DNA of 64,000 nt from Anadara kagoshimensis (taxonomy: Eukaryota > Mollusca > Bivalvia > Arcoida > Arcidae), in contig CM037860.1 in assembly GCA_021292105.1 (NCBI GenBank), positions 10,000,698 through 10,064,697 of the forward strand. Reading direction: 5' to 3'. Positions 37,971 through 49,314 of the stretch are shown piece after piece. Position numbers and translations under genes: made by a program. The stretch's first letter is position 1, and every line of letters begins with the position of its first letter. A model generated the notes under the pieces. It did not search any database. It was not told where the DNA came from and saw only the letters and a program-made list of their open reading frames with translations.

Positions 37971-39616
37971 TATCACTACATTGATAATAATGCACCAATG
38001 ACAACCATGCACTTAACACTCTGATGAATAACACATTTTTATAGACAAACTTTTAGCTAACAATGCAGTTTTATGTGTTCCTGTGTCTTTAGTGCAATGT
38101 TTCCACGGGTGTTGCATGCGATTTAAATTCATAATTTATTATATCGTGTTGAAACACAAGCTTATAAATATATCAAAGAACAAAACTAAAAAACGCATAT
38201 AGCTATAGTTACATGTTGGACATTCATCATGTATGTCGAATATCGGATATGCTGTTTGATTTAATACCAAATCACTACATAATTTTGTTCTTTAAAATAT
38301 AAAAGGATATACATAATCTACTTTTCTTAAGAAATAAGGTAATTTTCTTTATGAACTTGCAAAGTATAATGGGCTGTCTTAAATTGCATAAAAGGCGAAT
38401 ATTTATAAAAATTAATTTATTGTCGTCTCACATTTTCCATGTTAATTTGAAAACAATTTTGAAATGCGCTCTTGATTCACCTTTTCATAAAAATGGATCG
38501 TCCCCTCTCTGTCTATGAGAGCATTTGACATCTGACGTCATCACGGCAGCGAACGGAGCAATGTGTCTATGAAGTTGCAAAGTATAGTCAATGTCAAATA
38601 CTTTATTGAAGCAAAGATATTGCAATTTGAAATATATGTTGACGGAGGGGCGGAGTGCACACATGAACATTTTAATATAGTTATGTTTGTAGTCGATTTC
38701 ATGTATTCTTGATTTGCATAAAGTTTACTTTTACCTAAGGAAATTATAATTTGTCTGTTTAAATATATACCTTTACGTTATATTAACAAACAAATGACCA
38801 ATATACTAGATGACTTCATTATTATCAAAGATGTTCTTATTGGTTTAGCTTCATCTTGCCTAGTTTTGCTGTATTGATCTTTAAAATGTATTATGTCATG
38901 TTCTTGGTTGCATCGGGTGTTGTCAAGTGCATGTTTTCTATTAAAATATCTTTTGTAGCTAGGACATACACCTAAGATGAATACCCATGTGCATTATCTA
39001 TGTGTCAGTATGTTAAGCTTATTTTTAACATATATTTTAAAACTATTTCATCCGTTAAATGAAGTAATACTTTATCAAATTAAGTCATGTGTAAGTCGTA
39101 ACATAATGCAAAGGTATGGATTTTGCATTATTAACAGCTGAACAATTACCGTATGTGTTACATAGTACGATTTAGATTCCTTTACGGGTACATTGTATGT
39201 ATTTTTAAAATTAAAATATAAATGGATTTTAATGAAACGTGCAGTATTGATTGTTTCTTGAAAATACAGAAAATGAGAATACCACCCTGTAATACCTCTA
39301 AAGCACGAACGTCAAAACACATTAAATCCCCTTATATCTAAAATGGTATATTATTGCGCATTTCAGTCGAAAGGGCTTAATAATCAATAACAGGTTATGA
39401 AACTAGAACAATTCGTATATTAAAAAAAAAAAAAAAAAACCGAACCCACGCCCCTCTCTATCTAACTACCTGTTTTAAAGCTCCCAAAATTACCACTAAA
39501 TGTACCTATTATTTACCATTGTAACCTAAAACGTATTCTTTTTAAAACAAAACACCAATACAACGAAGAATAAAATACAATACCAGCATTTGTGAGAAAG
39601 GACCTTTCGTCAAATC
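37971..39616. other. Gene-free intronic stretch
   Basis: A poly-A run near 39422-39439 and nothing else I can support. Confidence 0.4.
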
Positions 39617-40089
39617 CTCCATACAAAAACATTTTTTTTGCGTTAAGATTTTTATGGTAATTGAAGATGAGCTTAATAATTTTCTGTTATGACCAGGCTC
39701 AAGGACAAAAACACAAAGTAAATCAATTAGATTGCATTTTGTAAAAAAATCGCTGTCACAAACACAGTTGCATTGATAATAATCTGAAAATCCCCTATTA
39801 TCTTTTAACATTTGTTACAACCGTGTACATGTTCTTAAGCTGTAAATTACTTTATTTCATTTGAAAGATGAAATACTCAACACTTTTATCTCCAACAAGT
39901 CAGTTTTTGGTAGAATTTAAATAATTAAAATGCAAATTCAATATAAACTGTCAAACTCACTTATAATGAATTTTGATATATTGAATCAAATTTTACATTG
40001 AGAAGTCGCCTGCAAAACAATTTTTCTTCTAGTAAACAGTAACCTTGGTTTTCTTGTAAATTAAGTGCGCGCTTTCGTATAACAGTGCG

Positions 40090-40257
40090 TTGTAACAACC
40101 CATTTTGAAAGAAATACGCACTTCAAATTGCGTCAAATCCGGAACAAGCTCAACGCACTTTAAAAATATTTTTCAAATTGCGTCAAAAATGGTTCAGCTC
40201 AACGCAGTTTGAAAAATACTTCAAAGTGCGTAATTTTTTCAAAGTGGGTTGCTACAG
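40090..40257. mobile_element. 168-bp foldback element inserted in copy A
   Basis: The ends are inverted: TTGTAACAACCCATTTTGAAA on the left and, on the opposite strand at the right, CTGTAGCAACCCACTTTGAA, followed in both by ACGCACTT. The middle holds two direct repeats of CAAATTGCGTCAAA ... CAGCTCAACGCA. Copy C reads AAGTGCG directly joined to TATTACCACC at the matching place, an apparent empty site, so the element is a real insertion. No clear target-site duplication. Confidence 0.75.
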
Positions 40258-40269
40258 TATTACCACCTA

Positions 40270-40400
40270 CACTCGAATCCAATCTAGTGACCCAGTTTGT
40301 TAGTTCGCTTGTCGAAGGTTGGTGGTGTACAAGTGAAAGAATATTGACTAGAATAAAATGTCTTTTCTTGCAAGCAAAGATACAAAAGGCTATTGCTGAA
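40270..40400 (+). repeat. SINE relic carried in the 1-kb repeat
   Basis: GTTAGTTCGCTTGTCGAAGG and TTGGTGGTGT recall the GCCGAAGGTCGGTGG motif of molluscan SINEs. The same relic is at about 41090 and 42195 in copies B and C. Confidence 0.4.
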
Positions 40401-40511
40401 AAAAGAATTCTGGTTATTTTATCAATTTATATTTAAAATGGAATATGAAGAAAGCTTTTGCAAACCACAACACTTCGCAAACAAGAAAAAAGAACGCTCT
40501 CTCACTCTCGC

Positions 40512-40513
<2 letters not shown>

Positions 40514-40559
<46 letters not shown>
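40514..40559. repeat. (AC)n microsatellite
   Basis: About 23 uninterrupted AC units between copies A and B of the 1-kb repeat, preceded by a CTCTCTCACTCTCG stretch. Confidence 0.97.
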
Positions 40560-40561
<2 letters not shown>

Positions 40562-40577
40562 TAAGCTTTTGTGTGTC

Positions 40578-41659
40578 CTCCATAGCGAAAACATCTTTTA
40601 TCCGTAAAGATCTTTATGGTACATTGTTATTGTAGATCAGCATAACAATTGTCTGCTATGATTAGGCTTAAGGACAAAAAAAAAAATAACAAACGTAAAT
40701 CAATTAGGTTGGAATTTGTATAAAAAATACTTTGCTGTCACAAGCACAGTTGCATTGACAACAATCTGACAAATCCCCTATTATCTTTAAACATTTATTA
40801 CAACCGTGTGCATGTTCTTTTGCTGCAAATTACTTTATTTCATTTGAAAGATGGAATACTAACCACTTTTATCCCCTTCAAGGCAGTTTTTGGTAGAATT
40901 TAAATAATTAAAATGCTAATTCAATAAAAACTGTCTAACCTACTTGAATTAAATTTTACATTGAAAAGTCGCCTGCAAAACAATTTTTCTTCTAGTAAAT
41001 AGTTATCTCGGTTTTCCTGTAATTAAAGTGCGCGCTTTCGTATAACAGGTCGTCTTACCACCTAGGTTCGAATTCATCTAGTGATCCAGTTTGTTAGTTT
41101 GTTTATCGAAGGTCAAAAGAATCTTGACTAGGGATAAAATAACTTCACTTGCAAGCGTAGATACAAATATCTAGTTCCGAAAAAGGATTCTGGTTATTAT
41201 TTTTTTAAGCACCAAACGGATTCCAAACAAAAATACTGAAGATAACATCAACAAATGGTTCAGTTTTGATAGACAACATGTTTGTTTGCCAATATAATTT
41301 TCCAACAAACATACGTATACAAATAGGAACAAACTAACTGTTAGTTATATTGGTAGCTGATTTGTGTCGGTATTCGTATGAAGGAGTATATATGAAAAAC
41401 CTTGTTAAATTTGAAGAGATCGATTTATTCATATCCACATGGATTAAATGACTATCTTTTAATCCAAAATTTGTAAATGTTATCTATCCTAGTTAGCTTG
41501 AAATATAAGGTACGACTGGTGTTCCAAAATAAAGCTTTACATTGAGATTTATACATCAATGATGACGCCCATGAAAGACTATTTTTGAAGTGCATTTATA
41601 AAGTACAATATAAACAAAAAAAACCTGGATATTGTATTACATATAGTACAATATAAACC

Positions 41660-41690
<31 letters not shown>

Positions 41691-41795
41691 GGATATTGTA
41701 TTACATACACTAAAGTAACACATTTGAATGAAATTGAATTAGTTAAGTACATTCCCTTGTATATTGATTTTTTTACTGAAATCTTGTTTGATAAC
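40578..41795. repeat. 1-kb tandem repeat, copy B
   Basis: Full unit: the first half as in copy A (without the foldback insertion), then a second half with CGGATTCCAAACAAAAATACTGAAG, TTTTCCAACAAACATACGTA, TGTAAATGTTATCTATCCTAG and AGTACATTCCCTTG. It contains a poly-A tract at 41660-41688 flanked by two copies of AGTACAATATAAACnAAAA. Confidence 0.8.
41660..41688. repeat. Poly-A tract
   Basis: About 29 A inside copy B, absent from copy C, flanked on both sides by GGATATTGTATTACATA and AGTACAATATAAAC sequences, as if a short segment had been duplicated around it. Confidence 0.9.
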
Positions 41796-42825
41796 GTTAG
41801 ACTGGATTTTGTATGAAAAATAATAATTTGCTGTCACGAACAAAGTTGCATTGATAACAATCTGAAAAATCCGCTGTTATCTTATAGCATTTGATACCAC
41901 CAAGTGCATGTTTTTAAACTGAAAATATGTTTATTTCATTTGAAAGATGAAATACTCAACACTTTTATCCCCACAAGACAGTTTTTGGTAGATTTTAAAT
42001 AATTAAATGCAAATTCAATATAAACTGTCTAACCTACTTTTAATGAATTTTGATATATTGAATGAAATATAACATTGAAAAGTCGCCTGCAAAACAATTT
42101 CCTAACAGAAACCTCGGTTTTCCTGTAAATTAAGTGCGCGCTTTCGTATAAGTGCGTATTACCACCTAGGTTAGAATCACATTTAGTAATCCAGTTTGTT
42201 AGTTCGCTTACCGAAGGTCTAAAGAATATTGACTAGAGCATAAAAAATATATCTTTATTTGCAAGCGAAAATACAAAAATCTAGTGCTGAAAAGGGATTC
42301 TGGTTATTTTTTTAAAACACCAATCGGATTCCTAACAAAAATACTGAAGATTACATCAACAAACTGTTAAGTTTTGATAGAAAACATCCCAACATAATTT
42401 TCCAACAAACATATGTATACAAATGGGCACAAAACTATTTATTACATGCATATTGATTGCTAATTTGTTTCGGTATTCGTTTGAAGAAATCTATATGCAA
42501 AACCTTGAAAAGAACTAATAATTTAAATCCATAAAGATCACGTTTTATCTATCTCTTAATCCCTAATTTGTAAATGTTATCTATCCTAGTGAGCTTGAAA
42601 TAAAGATGCCACTGGTGTTGCAAATTAAACTTACACATCAGACGCCCATAAAAGACTATTATTGAGTGCGTTTATAAAGTACAATGTACACAAAAACATA
42701 GATATTGTATTAAATGTATTGAAATAACACACTTGAATGAAATTGAATTAGTTAAGTACATTCCCTGTTACATTGAATTCTGGATATATTGGCCTATTTT
42801 TCTTTACTGTAATCGTGTTTGATAA
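41796..42825. repeat. 1-kb tandem repeat, copy C
   Basis: Full unit parallel to copy B, from CTGGATTTTGTATGAAAAAT and TTGCTGTCACGAACAAAGTT to TTGTTTGATAAAGTTATAAA-like sequence. It gives the uninterrupted site (AAGTGCGTATTACCACC) for the foldback element of copy A. Confidence 0.8.
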
Positions 42826-43248
42826 AGTTATAAAACATTCCTTGATCTCTTTTTCACTGTATCGTCATCTTGTACTCTGAATAATACAACATATGTTTGT
42901 TGTGTTTGATGTCTCATTAAGTCCTTTCTCACATTTGTCATATAAAGAGTGATTGTACATCTAGCAGTATATAACAGATGCTCATATTGATTGATGATGT
43001 TGTTTTGTTATTTATTTGTTTGTCTTTGTCACTGATTTATTTTTCCTTACGCTGCTAGATCACGTTTTGTTCATTGAAGGATGCTTAAACACCAGTTCTG
43101 CTAGATTAATGATCGTAACAGTATCGTGATATTCTAAAATATTAAATGTATGGTTATGAATTAGCTTTTTGTAAAAGTGAGGAAAAGGACTACGTTTAGG
43201 TTTAAAATTTACTTGCAAATAAATCTTAGTCACCAAGAACACTATGAC
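42826..43248. other. Gene-free intronic stretch
   Basis: No gene or clear repeat. Confidence 0.4.
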
Positions 43249-43458
43249 ATACAATACAGACCGGTCGAAAACTTAACATTGAGTAAACGAAAAGGAGTCG
43301 AAGGTCGGCCTCTAAATGGCCGAGATATTGCTAACAAGTGGCTGGAAAGCTCTCGGGAATTAGATAACATTTGCCGTAATCCTGACGAGACCGACTTGTT
43401 CTTCACTTATGCGTTGGCTTAGTATCAAACCTTCGACAGGTCTGTCTGTACTGTATAC
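43249..43458. mobile_element. Possible foldback element with GC-richer core
   Basis: Imperfect inverted ends: ATACAATACAGACCGGTCGA on the left against GTATACAGTACAGACAGACC then TGTCGAAGG from the right on the opposite strand. The core is noticeably less AT-rich than its surroundings and holds an 81-codon open frame without recognisable domains. A MITE is the likeliest reading; a lost exon is possible. Confidence 0.4.
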
Positions 43459-43814
43459 AAAAACACAAAACTTTGGACGAACAGACAGAGGGCATAACTG
43501 AAACTTAGCAAATGTTGTTGAATGAGTGTCCATACTCTTTATATCCTGTACAACAACCAGGTGTGCACATCTCCACAATTCTAACACAGAATTTTCACAC
43601 ATTATATATTGTGTTATTCACACGTTCTTTGATCCTATTTACTCACACTATATACTATGTGCGTGTATATCTCTATGCTTTAACTGTAGCTTTAGACATA
43701 ACTAAAATGAATTATCATTTTTAATTATATTAAAAACCATGCCATTATCAGCATTTATACAATTTTTCACATTATTGTGTGAAATAGAGATATCTTTACC
43801 CGTGGTCTCTGATA

Positions 43815-43865
43815 ATAAAAAAAACAAACATACCAATTCATGTCCAAATCCCATGTCCAAACGGC
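43815..43865 (+). repeat. Family A 5' end
   Basis: AAAACAAACATACCAATTCATG, then CCAAATCCCATGTCC: only the first 50 bases of the family. Confidence 0.5.
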
Positions 43866-44360
43866 TGTCTTGCATTGAAAATTAACACAGGTATATGTAA
43901 TTACATACGTTGATTTGAATAAAGATATAAATTAAAACATATTTTCAAGTTTGATGCTGTTCAGATATAAAGTAATTTCATCAATTCATTTATGCATCGA
44001 TATAGCACGGGAGGATCAGATCAGCTACAATTAAAAGTACAGATGCAAGTTTAAATGTTTGAGTGGAGAGACGTTTTTTTCAAATCTCCAAGGAAATATT
44101 CTATCTCTTTTATTTTCCTTTACTTGCGATTAAATGTGCATACAAATTATAATCAATGAACCAAAAAAAAAACCCCAAAAAACTACGATTTATACACATA
44201 TTCATTAGCCATTGGAGATGCTCAGCAATATAACGTTATCTAATAACGACATAAAAAACCATGTAGTACCCTGAGACGATAAAAAGAATAACGGTACACA
44301 AATTAGAGTCAGTTATTAACGATTAATGGTAATTATAACTGAACCTGTTTTAATTTTGCA

Positions 44361-44406
44361 GCATTTGACGGATGTTTCTGAATAAAATTCCTCCTTAGTA
44401 GTTTTC
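44361..44406 (-). ncRNA. Degenerate hammerhead-ribozyme-like motif
   Basis: On the minus strand: CTAAGGA in place of CTGATGA, stem II GGAAT/ATTC, then the intact AGAAAC, a short stem III with ATCC loop, and the triplet GTC. The stem I arms have decayed. Its plus-strand right flank on the far side (TGTTTTAATTTTGCAGC at 44347) recurs at about 44679, about 332 bp away, suggesting the remains of a tandem dimer. Confidence 0.4.
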
Positions 44407-44754
44407 AGATCAAAAATGTTGAAATCCGAATATGTGTAAGATGTGTGAGTGTGAAATGAGAAAATAAACCAAACTGTATTTTACTCAATTCAGCTAAGGC
44501 AATACTTTGATCGATAAATCATGGCTTAGTTTTTTTTTCAGGAATTTTATTAAGAAGAAGATAATATTTATGTACAATGTTTATTTAGCAATACTATGTT
44601 GACATTGACATGGTTATCTTTGGGGGTGCTTAGTTTTCCATGAGAAGTACCAGCCCATTGGTTGTAATTATTACAAAACTTGTTTTAATTTTGCAGCAAA
44701 GGACAAATAAACCTGGGGACAACATTTTACCACACTTCCAAAACCACATTAAAA

Positions 44755-44850
44755 GATGTCAAATAACCAAAACCAAACTTATCAATAAAAGTCCTAATCA
44801 CAATCCCAAAGCAAAGTAATTGGCAAATTAAGTTAAACAAATAAATGACA
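44755..44850 (+). repeat. Family A fragment
   Basis: CCTAATCACAATCCCAAAGC, AAAGTAATTGGCAAATTAAG, TTAAACA: 5' part with a small deletion. Confidence 0.5.
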
Positions 44851-45458
44851 TAAAATGTCGAAAACAAGACACAATTACGCACAGTATTTGTTATAACAAC
44901 TAAGTTGTTGTTTTGTTTTTTGCGCACAAACCGCACAGACTATTACTGTTGGTTCGTCGTTCAGTATCTGAAGAATGGTTGTTTTAATGACCACTGGCTA
45001 GATTTGGGGTTCTTCCAACAGTACGTTAACTATATAAATTGGCCAATATTTTTTCATTACATCCAATTTTCGTCCAAACCCTAGATAGCCATTATCAGAC
45101 GTCTCAATATGTGTTTATCGTACCATTTCTTTCCTTCTTAATTCGTGTGGTTTATTAGTCAAATGTTGAGCTATATTACAAGTTAGAATATTAAAGACGC
45201 GTGTGTCAAATTCCTTCAATGTCGCGATTGTGTTTTGGCTAACCTACCTTCTCGTGTTTTAATCTATCGTGATGATCTTTATCTTGCCTATTAGCTTTGA
45301 AAGTCAAGATACCACAGTTTTCGTATAAATGCTCTTTATATTTTACAACTATAGAAAATAAAATGAACTACCATTATATTAGTCTGACGGTTTGTTTGAG
45401 AATAAGTTGTTTTTAATTAAGTAATTACACTATAAAAATGGAAATATGGAGAACATAC
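44851..45458. other. Gene-free intronic stretch
   Basis: No gene or clear repeat. Confidence 0.4.
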
Positions 45459-45862
45459 ATTTCCAAAGAGGGCGCGGTGGCCTAATGGATCAGACGTCAG
45501 TCTTCAAATCCAGGGTCTCTCACCGCTGTGAGTTCGAGTCCCGCTCGGACCACATGTGGGAAAGTGAATTTTCCTTACCGTTGGCCTTTACTGATTCACC
45601 TGGTATCAGTATAATGGACTGGGGGAGTTGTACGCTTGTCTGCGGCGTACTGACTCTGTGAGCTAGCACGGTAAAGTCGCCCTGAGTGCGCGCTAGTACA
45701 AGGCAGACCATACAACACACTCGCACTTCACATGCATACACAAAAATTGTTCATAGATTAATCCATAGAGATTAATTAAATAGTTCTCGTCGCGAATAGC
45801 TGAAAAATTGCTGATGCGACGTTAAGCAAAATTCAACCAACCAACCAAACGATTTCCAAAGA
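45459..45862 (+). mobile_element. Complete tRNA-Arg-like SINE with 11-bp target-site duplication
   Basis: A perfect direct repeat ATTTCCAAAGA flanks the element (45459-45469 and 45852-45862). The head matches a tRNA-Arg pattern: GGCGCGGTGGCCTAATGGAT with A box TGGCCTAATGG at about 45478, and B box GAGTTCGAGTCC at about 45530, for internal pol III transcription. The body ends GCTGATGCGACGTTAAGC, a 3' motif widespread in molluscan SINEs, followed by an (AACC)n tail. It would move with the machinery of a partner LINE. Intact head, tail and flanking repeat indicate a recent insertion. Confidence 0.88.
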
Positions 45863-46284
45863 AGCTAATTTCACAGAGTTTGATTTATTTCAACTTCATA
45901 TTAAATAGCTTAAATAGAATAGATGGTCGCTACACAAAACGCAATTAGCAAAAGCCAGAACACGCCGTTCGATTAAAGTAAAAATTATTTATAGTTTTAA
46001 AATTCAGATTTTGATAACTAAAACACAGCATCAATTATACAAACTGTGCAACATTGATTTCTGATTTGTTTCTTTTTCATTTTTATTAAGGAGTAGAAAT
46101 TTTACAAATCCTAGTAAAATGGCAGAGAAGACTCTCGCCAAACCATTCAATTTCACATACAGATATATAGACGCCGTTATACCTCGTAATCTTATATATG
46201 GAGAATATGGGAATGTCATCTATCCCAGTGAGCTTGAAAGATTCTCATATGTTCACATGTTTTACTTCATTTGATACTAGGTTT

Positions 46285-46470
46285 GAGCCTCACTCGCAAC
46301 AGATCTTAGTATGAAAATGTTGATCGGTTCACTTGCCGAAGGTTTTTCCGGGAACTCAAGTTAGTCCACCATTCCAAACTTTACTGCCTCGATAAAAGTA
46401 AAATGGACTTGCTATAGGCGTAAAATTCCACCATTTCACTCATATCTCAAGCGGGCTTCTGATATAATGA
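46285..46470 (+). repeat. SINE relic
   Basis: Degenerate order GAGCCTCACTCG, CACTTGCCGAAGG, TTTTTCCGGGAACTCAAG, TCCACCATTCCAAAC, GCCTCGATAAAAGT and GGACTTGCTATAGGCG recalls the body of molluscan SINEs. The tRNA head and tail are missing. Confidence 0.5.
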
Positions 46471-47034
46471 CCAAATGATATCAATCGCGGGTAAAGTTAA
46501 AAAAATGATGCTATAGTAGGCTATAGTTGACTTGAATCATGTTTGCACAAGTGACCGAACAATTGTTACGTAAAGTTATGCAATAATATTAAAATTACTG
46601 AAATCTTCAATATCTGCTTTAGTGTAAAATATAGGTCAAGTACAAGTACAACGGGAATACAAACATTTGATTGTGATATTTGACATAGAGTGATAGCCAT
46701 AACGGAAAACAAATTAGCATTAGTCAACTTGATTCGGTTAATGGTTAAATATTCTAGCAATTCTCGACCTGCATCAAGCTTATTGTAGCTTTTTCGACTA
46801 GAAAAGGTAAAAAAAACCATAGGATCAATAAAATGGTATGAACGATAAAACGATCTCCTTTTGGTATTCATAGTTTAATTCAATCTCTTATGACTGACCA
46901 CGAGAGAAGATAAAAGCAAAGTAAAAATGTTGTACAACAATGGATGATACCTTAAGATAAAACAAGTCAGATACCCACTGACAAGACTTAACAGATCTAG
47001 CTTTGGCGACGTCGGGTAAAGCGCTATGTAAATT

Positions 47035-47235
47035 AAAAACAACCAGCCCATGTTCAAATTACAATCTTAATTCAAACATTTGAAAAACTGTCAAATTAAG
47101 TTAAACATCAGGGAAGTGAGACCGGTTGCTCCGAATGAAGGGTACGCACCTCCTGGTTTAACTAACTACACCCGTAACGTGTAAAAACAAAATGAGAATG
47201 AAAGGAACGTGGAACTATGGGACGTCTAAGTGGAT
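47035..47235 (+). repeat. Family A copy, 3' truncated
   Basis: ACAACCAGCCCATGTTCAAA, CATCAGGGAAGTGAGACCGG, TACGCACCTCCTGGTTTAAC, CACCCGTAACGTG and GTGGAACTATGGGACGTCTA. Confidence 0.65.
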
Positions 47236-47318
47236 TTTAACCTTTTCTTATTCCATATTCAGTGAAACCTCGGCTCTAAAGAAACTTGACAATAACATGA
47301 GGGAAAATTGTAAAGAAA

Positions 47319-47325
<7 letters not shown>

Positions 47326-47363
<38 letters not shown>

Positions 47364-47383
47364 AGAAAAAAAAAAAAAAAAAA
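47326..47383. repeat. Interrupted poly-A tract
   Basis: Long A run broken once by CAG at about 47363. It gives the poly-Lys and poly-Phe open frames seen here, which are not genes. Confidence 0.95.
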
Positions 47384-47805
47384 CATTTTGGGAAATTAAT
47401 GAATGAATTAATTCTTTTTAATGTATTCCTAAGAGTGCACCAAAGTGGAAACAAGCAATTGAAAAATTGTCCTTGCATACCCTTCCACGATAGAATTTGA
47501 AAGCTTAAAATTTTTCTTTGTTCATTGCAGCAATCAAATCTGTTATTTTTTATTCCACACAGCAAACAGCTCATGTTGAAATGCAGGTTAATTAGACTGT
47601 GTTTTATCCAAATGTCATGTGCAGCTTTTCAATATATTCTTTTATAAAAATCTAAAAACATGCCAATTACACTTTTACAGTGTGTAGTTTACAAGAATAA
47701 ACGAGGCTTATTCTGCGAAAAAAGACCTTATAAAATAAAGTTCACACTTGATTTTGATGACGGAAATCGGATTGCGTTCATCATCTGCATAAAGTTATCC
47801 TTATA

Positions 47806-47992
47806 CAGTAAAACCTCGTTATAATGCCCCTCGATAACTTTGCCACCTCCCTTATCGCCACTCTATTTTGAAGTCCCAAAATCCATTTTGTTGATGTTTT
47901 TCTTTTTGAGCCTCCCTCAATTTATCGCCAAACCCCTTTATAACGCCAAAAAATGACTGAACAAATGGTGGCGATGAATCGAGGTTTTACTG
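47806..47992. mobile_element. Pogo/Tc1-mariner-type MITE
   Basis: Inverted ends CAGTAAAACCTCGTTATAAT and, from the other end, CAGTAAAACCTCGATTCATC, flanked by TA on both sides (47804-47805 and 47993-47994), the target duplication of the Tc1/mariner/pogo superfamily. The start CAGTnAAACCTCG is typical of pogo/Tigger-like ends. At 187 bp it has no transposase. Confidence 0.82.
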
Positions 47993-47999
47993 TATACGC

Positions 48000-48905
48000 T
48001 TTACAAAATGCAACCGACATGTTTTTAACACTTTAATTATAATAAACCAGAACATACTGCCAAAAAGATGATAAATCTTCGCCAGAAAAAAAGTGAGTTT
48101 GACTTCATTTCATAATTTAAGGAACTAATCCCATAAAAACAGTATCAATAACATTGCTATTATCAAATCCTAATGTGTTTATGTTTCGTGGAGCATTTTG
48201 TTTCATTAAAGTGATTAATTGAAACGGTCCCTGTATATTTTTCTGACAATTACTGATTTCTTATCTTGTCAGAAAGTAAAATATTACACTGCGTATCCCA
48301 AATCCCTTAACTCTATCATGTTGCAGGGAATTGGTTGTAATAAATAACTGTGTACGACCTATATCAGACGATAAGTTTGTCATGAACTAACTCATCAAGA
48401 ATCACGAGTAGCAATTAGCTTCACGAACTATCGCCATTAATCTAGGTGAAAACGGGTAATTTATCACATAAGTAAAAACAAGTTTCCATGTTAATATTTA
48501 CAAGATATGTTTAAGTTCAAGGTAAAAAGAGAAACTGACCTGGAAACAAGAAAACGCTTCATATGAGAAATTATAACGGGAAATTGTACAAATAATAATC
48601 AACTTATTAATTTGAAGATCTTTACGCTTGGCTTATAAACCTTCATTAATTAATAGCAAGTATCTAAATTATTTATCATATCTTAAAAAAGTATACCGAC
48701 TATATTTGAAAACCTGGAACGGATGCAATCTCGCCTTTGACATTCTATAAGCGGAAAAGGTCCCCAAACAATCCAATCGTAAAACGGCAAACGGATTTTG
48801 AACGCAAAAAATATAGTTTGTTAGGAAAACATGGCTTTGTGTGTCTTTCTTTCTTTTCATTTCCTGTTTTTGTTTGATTGCAATTTCTCTACAACTATAG
48901 GAGTG
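48000..48905. other. Gene-free intronic stretch
   Basis: No gene or clear repeat. Confidence 0.4.
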
Positions 48906-49115
48906 AATTGACGTATCGCCGGCCACGCCCACAATGTTCCGTTAAATGACCGGATGCTTGATTTACACGCAAAAAAGAATGAAAACCCGGCCTGAATAGC
49001 GCCATTTAATGATGTCATTGACACTAGTACGTCATTAGTTGTCGTGACGCTGCTTTGGTACCGTAATGGCGGCCAGTGTCGGAACATTGTGGGCGTGGTC
49101 GTTGATCCGTCAATT
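48906..49115. mobile_element. 210-bp MITE with about 36-bp inverted ends
   Basis: Left end AATTGACGTATCGCCGGCC then ACGCCCACAATGTTCCG; the right end on the opposite strand reads AATTGACGGATCAACGACC then ACGCCCACAATGTTCCG. The core is GC-richer than the intron. Superfamily not determined; the target duplication is not clear. Confidence 0.72.
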
Positions 49116-49314
49116 ATAGCTTAAATTATGGACATAAGGACATATTTTGCATATGGATTGCCATTTATACCCAGAGTCACTCCAAAATCTGTATACATGT
49201 ACTTGTTTCTCCTACTTGCCTTTTAGTATTATGTCGTACTGTTTTTCGGAAATTCTGTAGATTTTAATTTAGCAGGGAACATGGAAATTGACAAGAATAC
49301 TAATCACGGTGCCT

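Larger units (their letters stand above)
39617..40434. repeat. 1-kb tandem repeat, copy A (3' truncated, with insertion)
   Basis: Shares with 40578 and 41796 the landmarks GTTGCATTGATAATAATCTG, AATCCCCTATTATCTT, TTTCATTTGAAAGATG, CAGTTTTTGGTAGAATTTAA, AAGTCGCCTGCAAAACAATT and AAGTGCGCGCTTTCGTATA. It ends at GAATTCTGGTTATTTT and lacks the second half of copies B and C. A 168-bp foldback element interrupts it at 40090. Confidence 0.8.

Noticed and set aside
45446-45741. Overlapping open frames on both strands at 45446-45741
   Set aside because: They are contained in the SINE at 45459-45862.
47192-47574. Open frames with poly-Lys and poly-Phe runs
   Set aside because: They arise from the interrupted poly-A tract and have no protein-like flanks.
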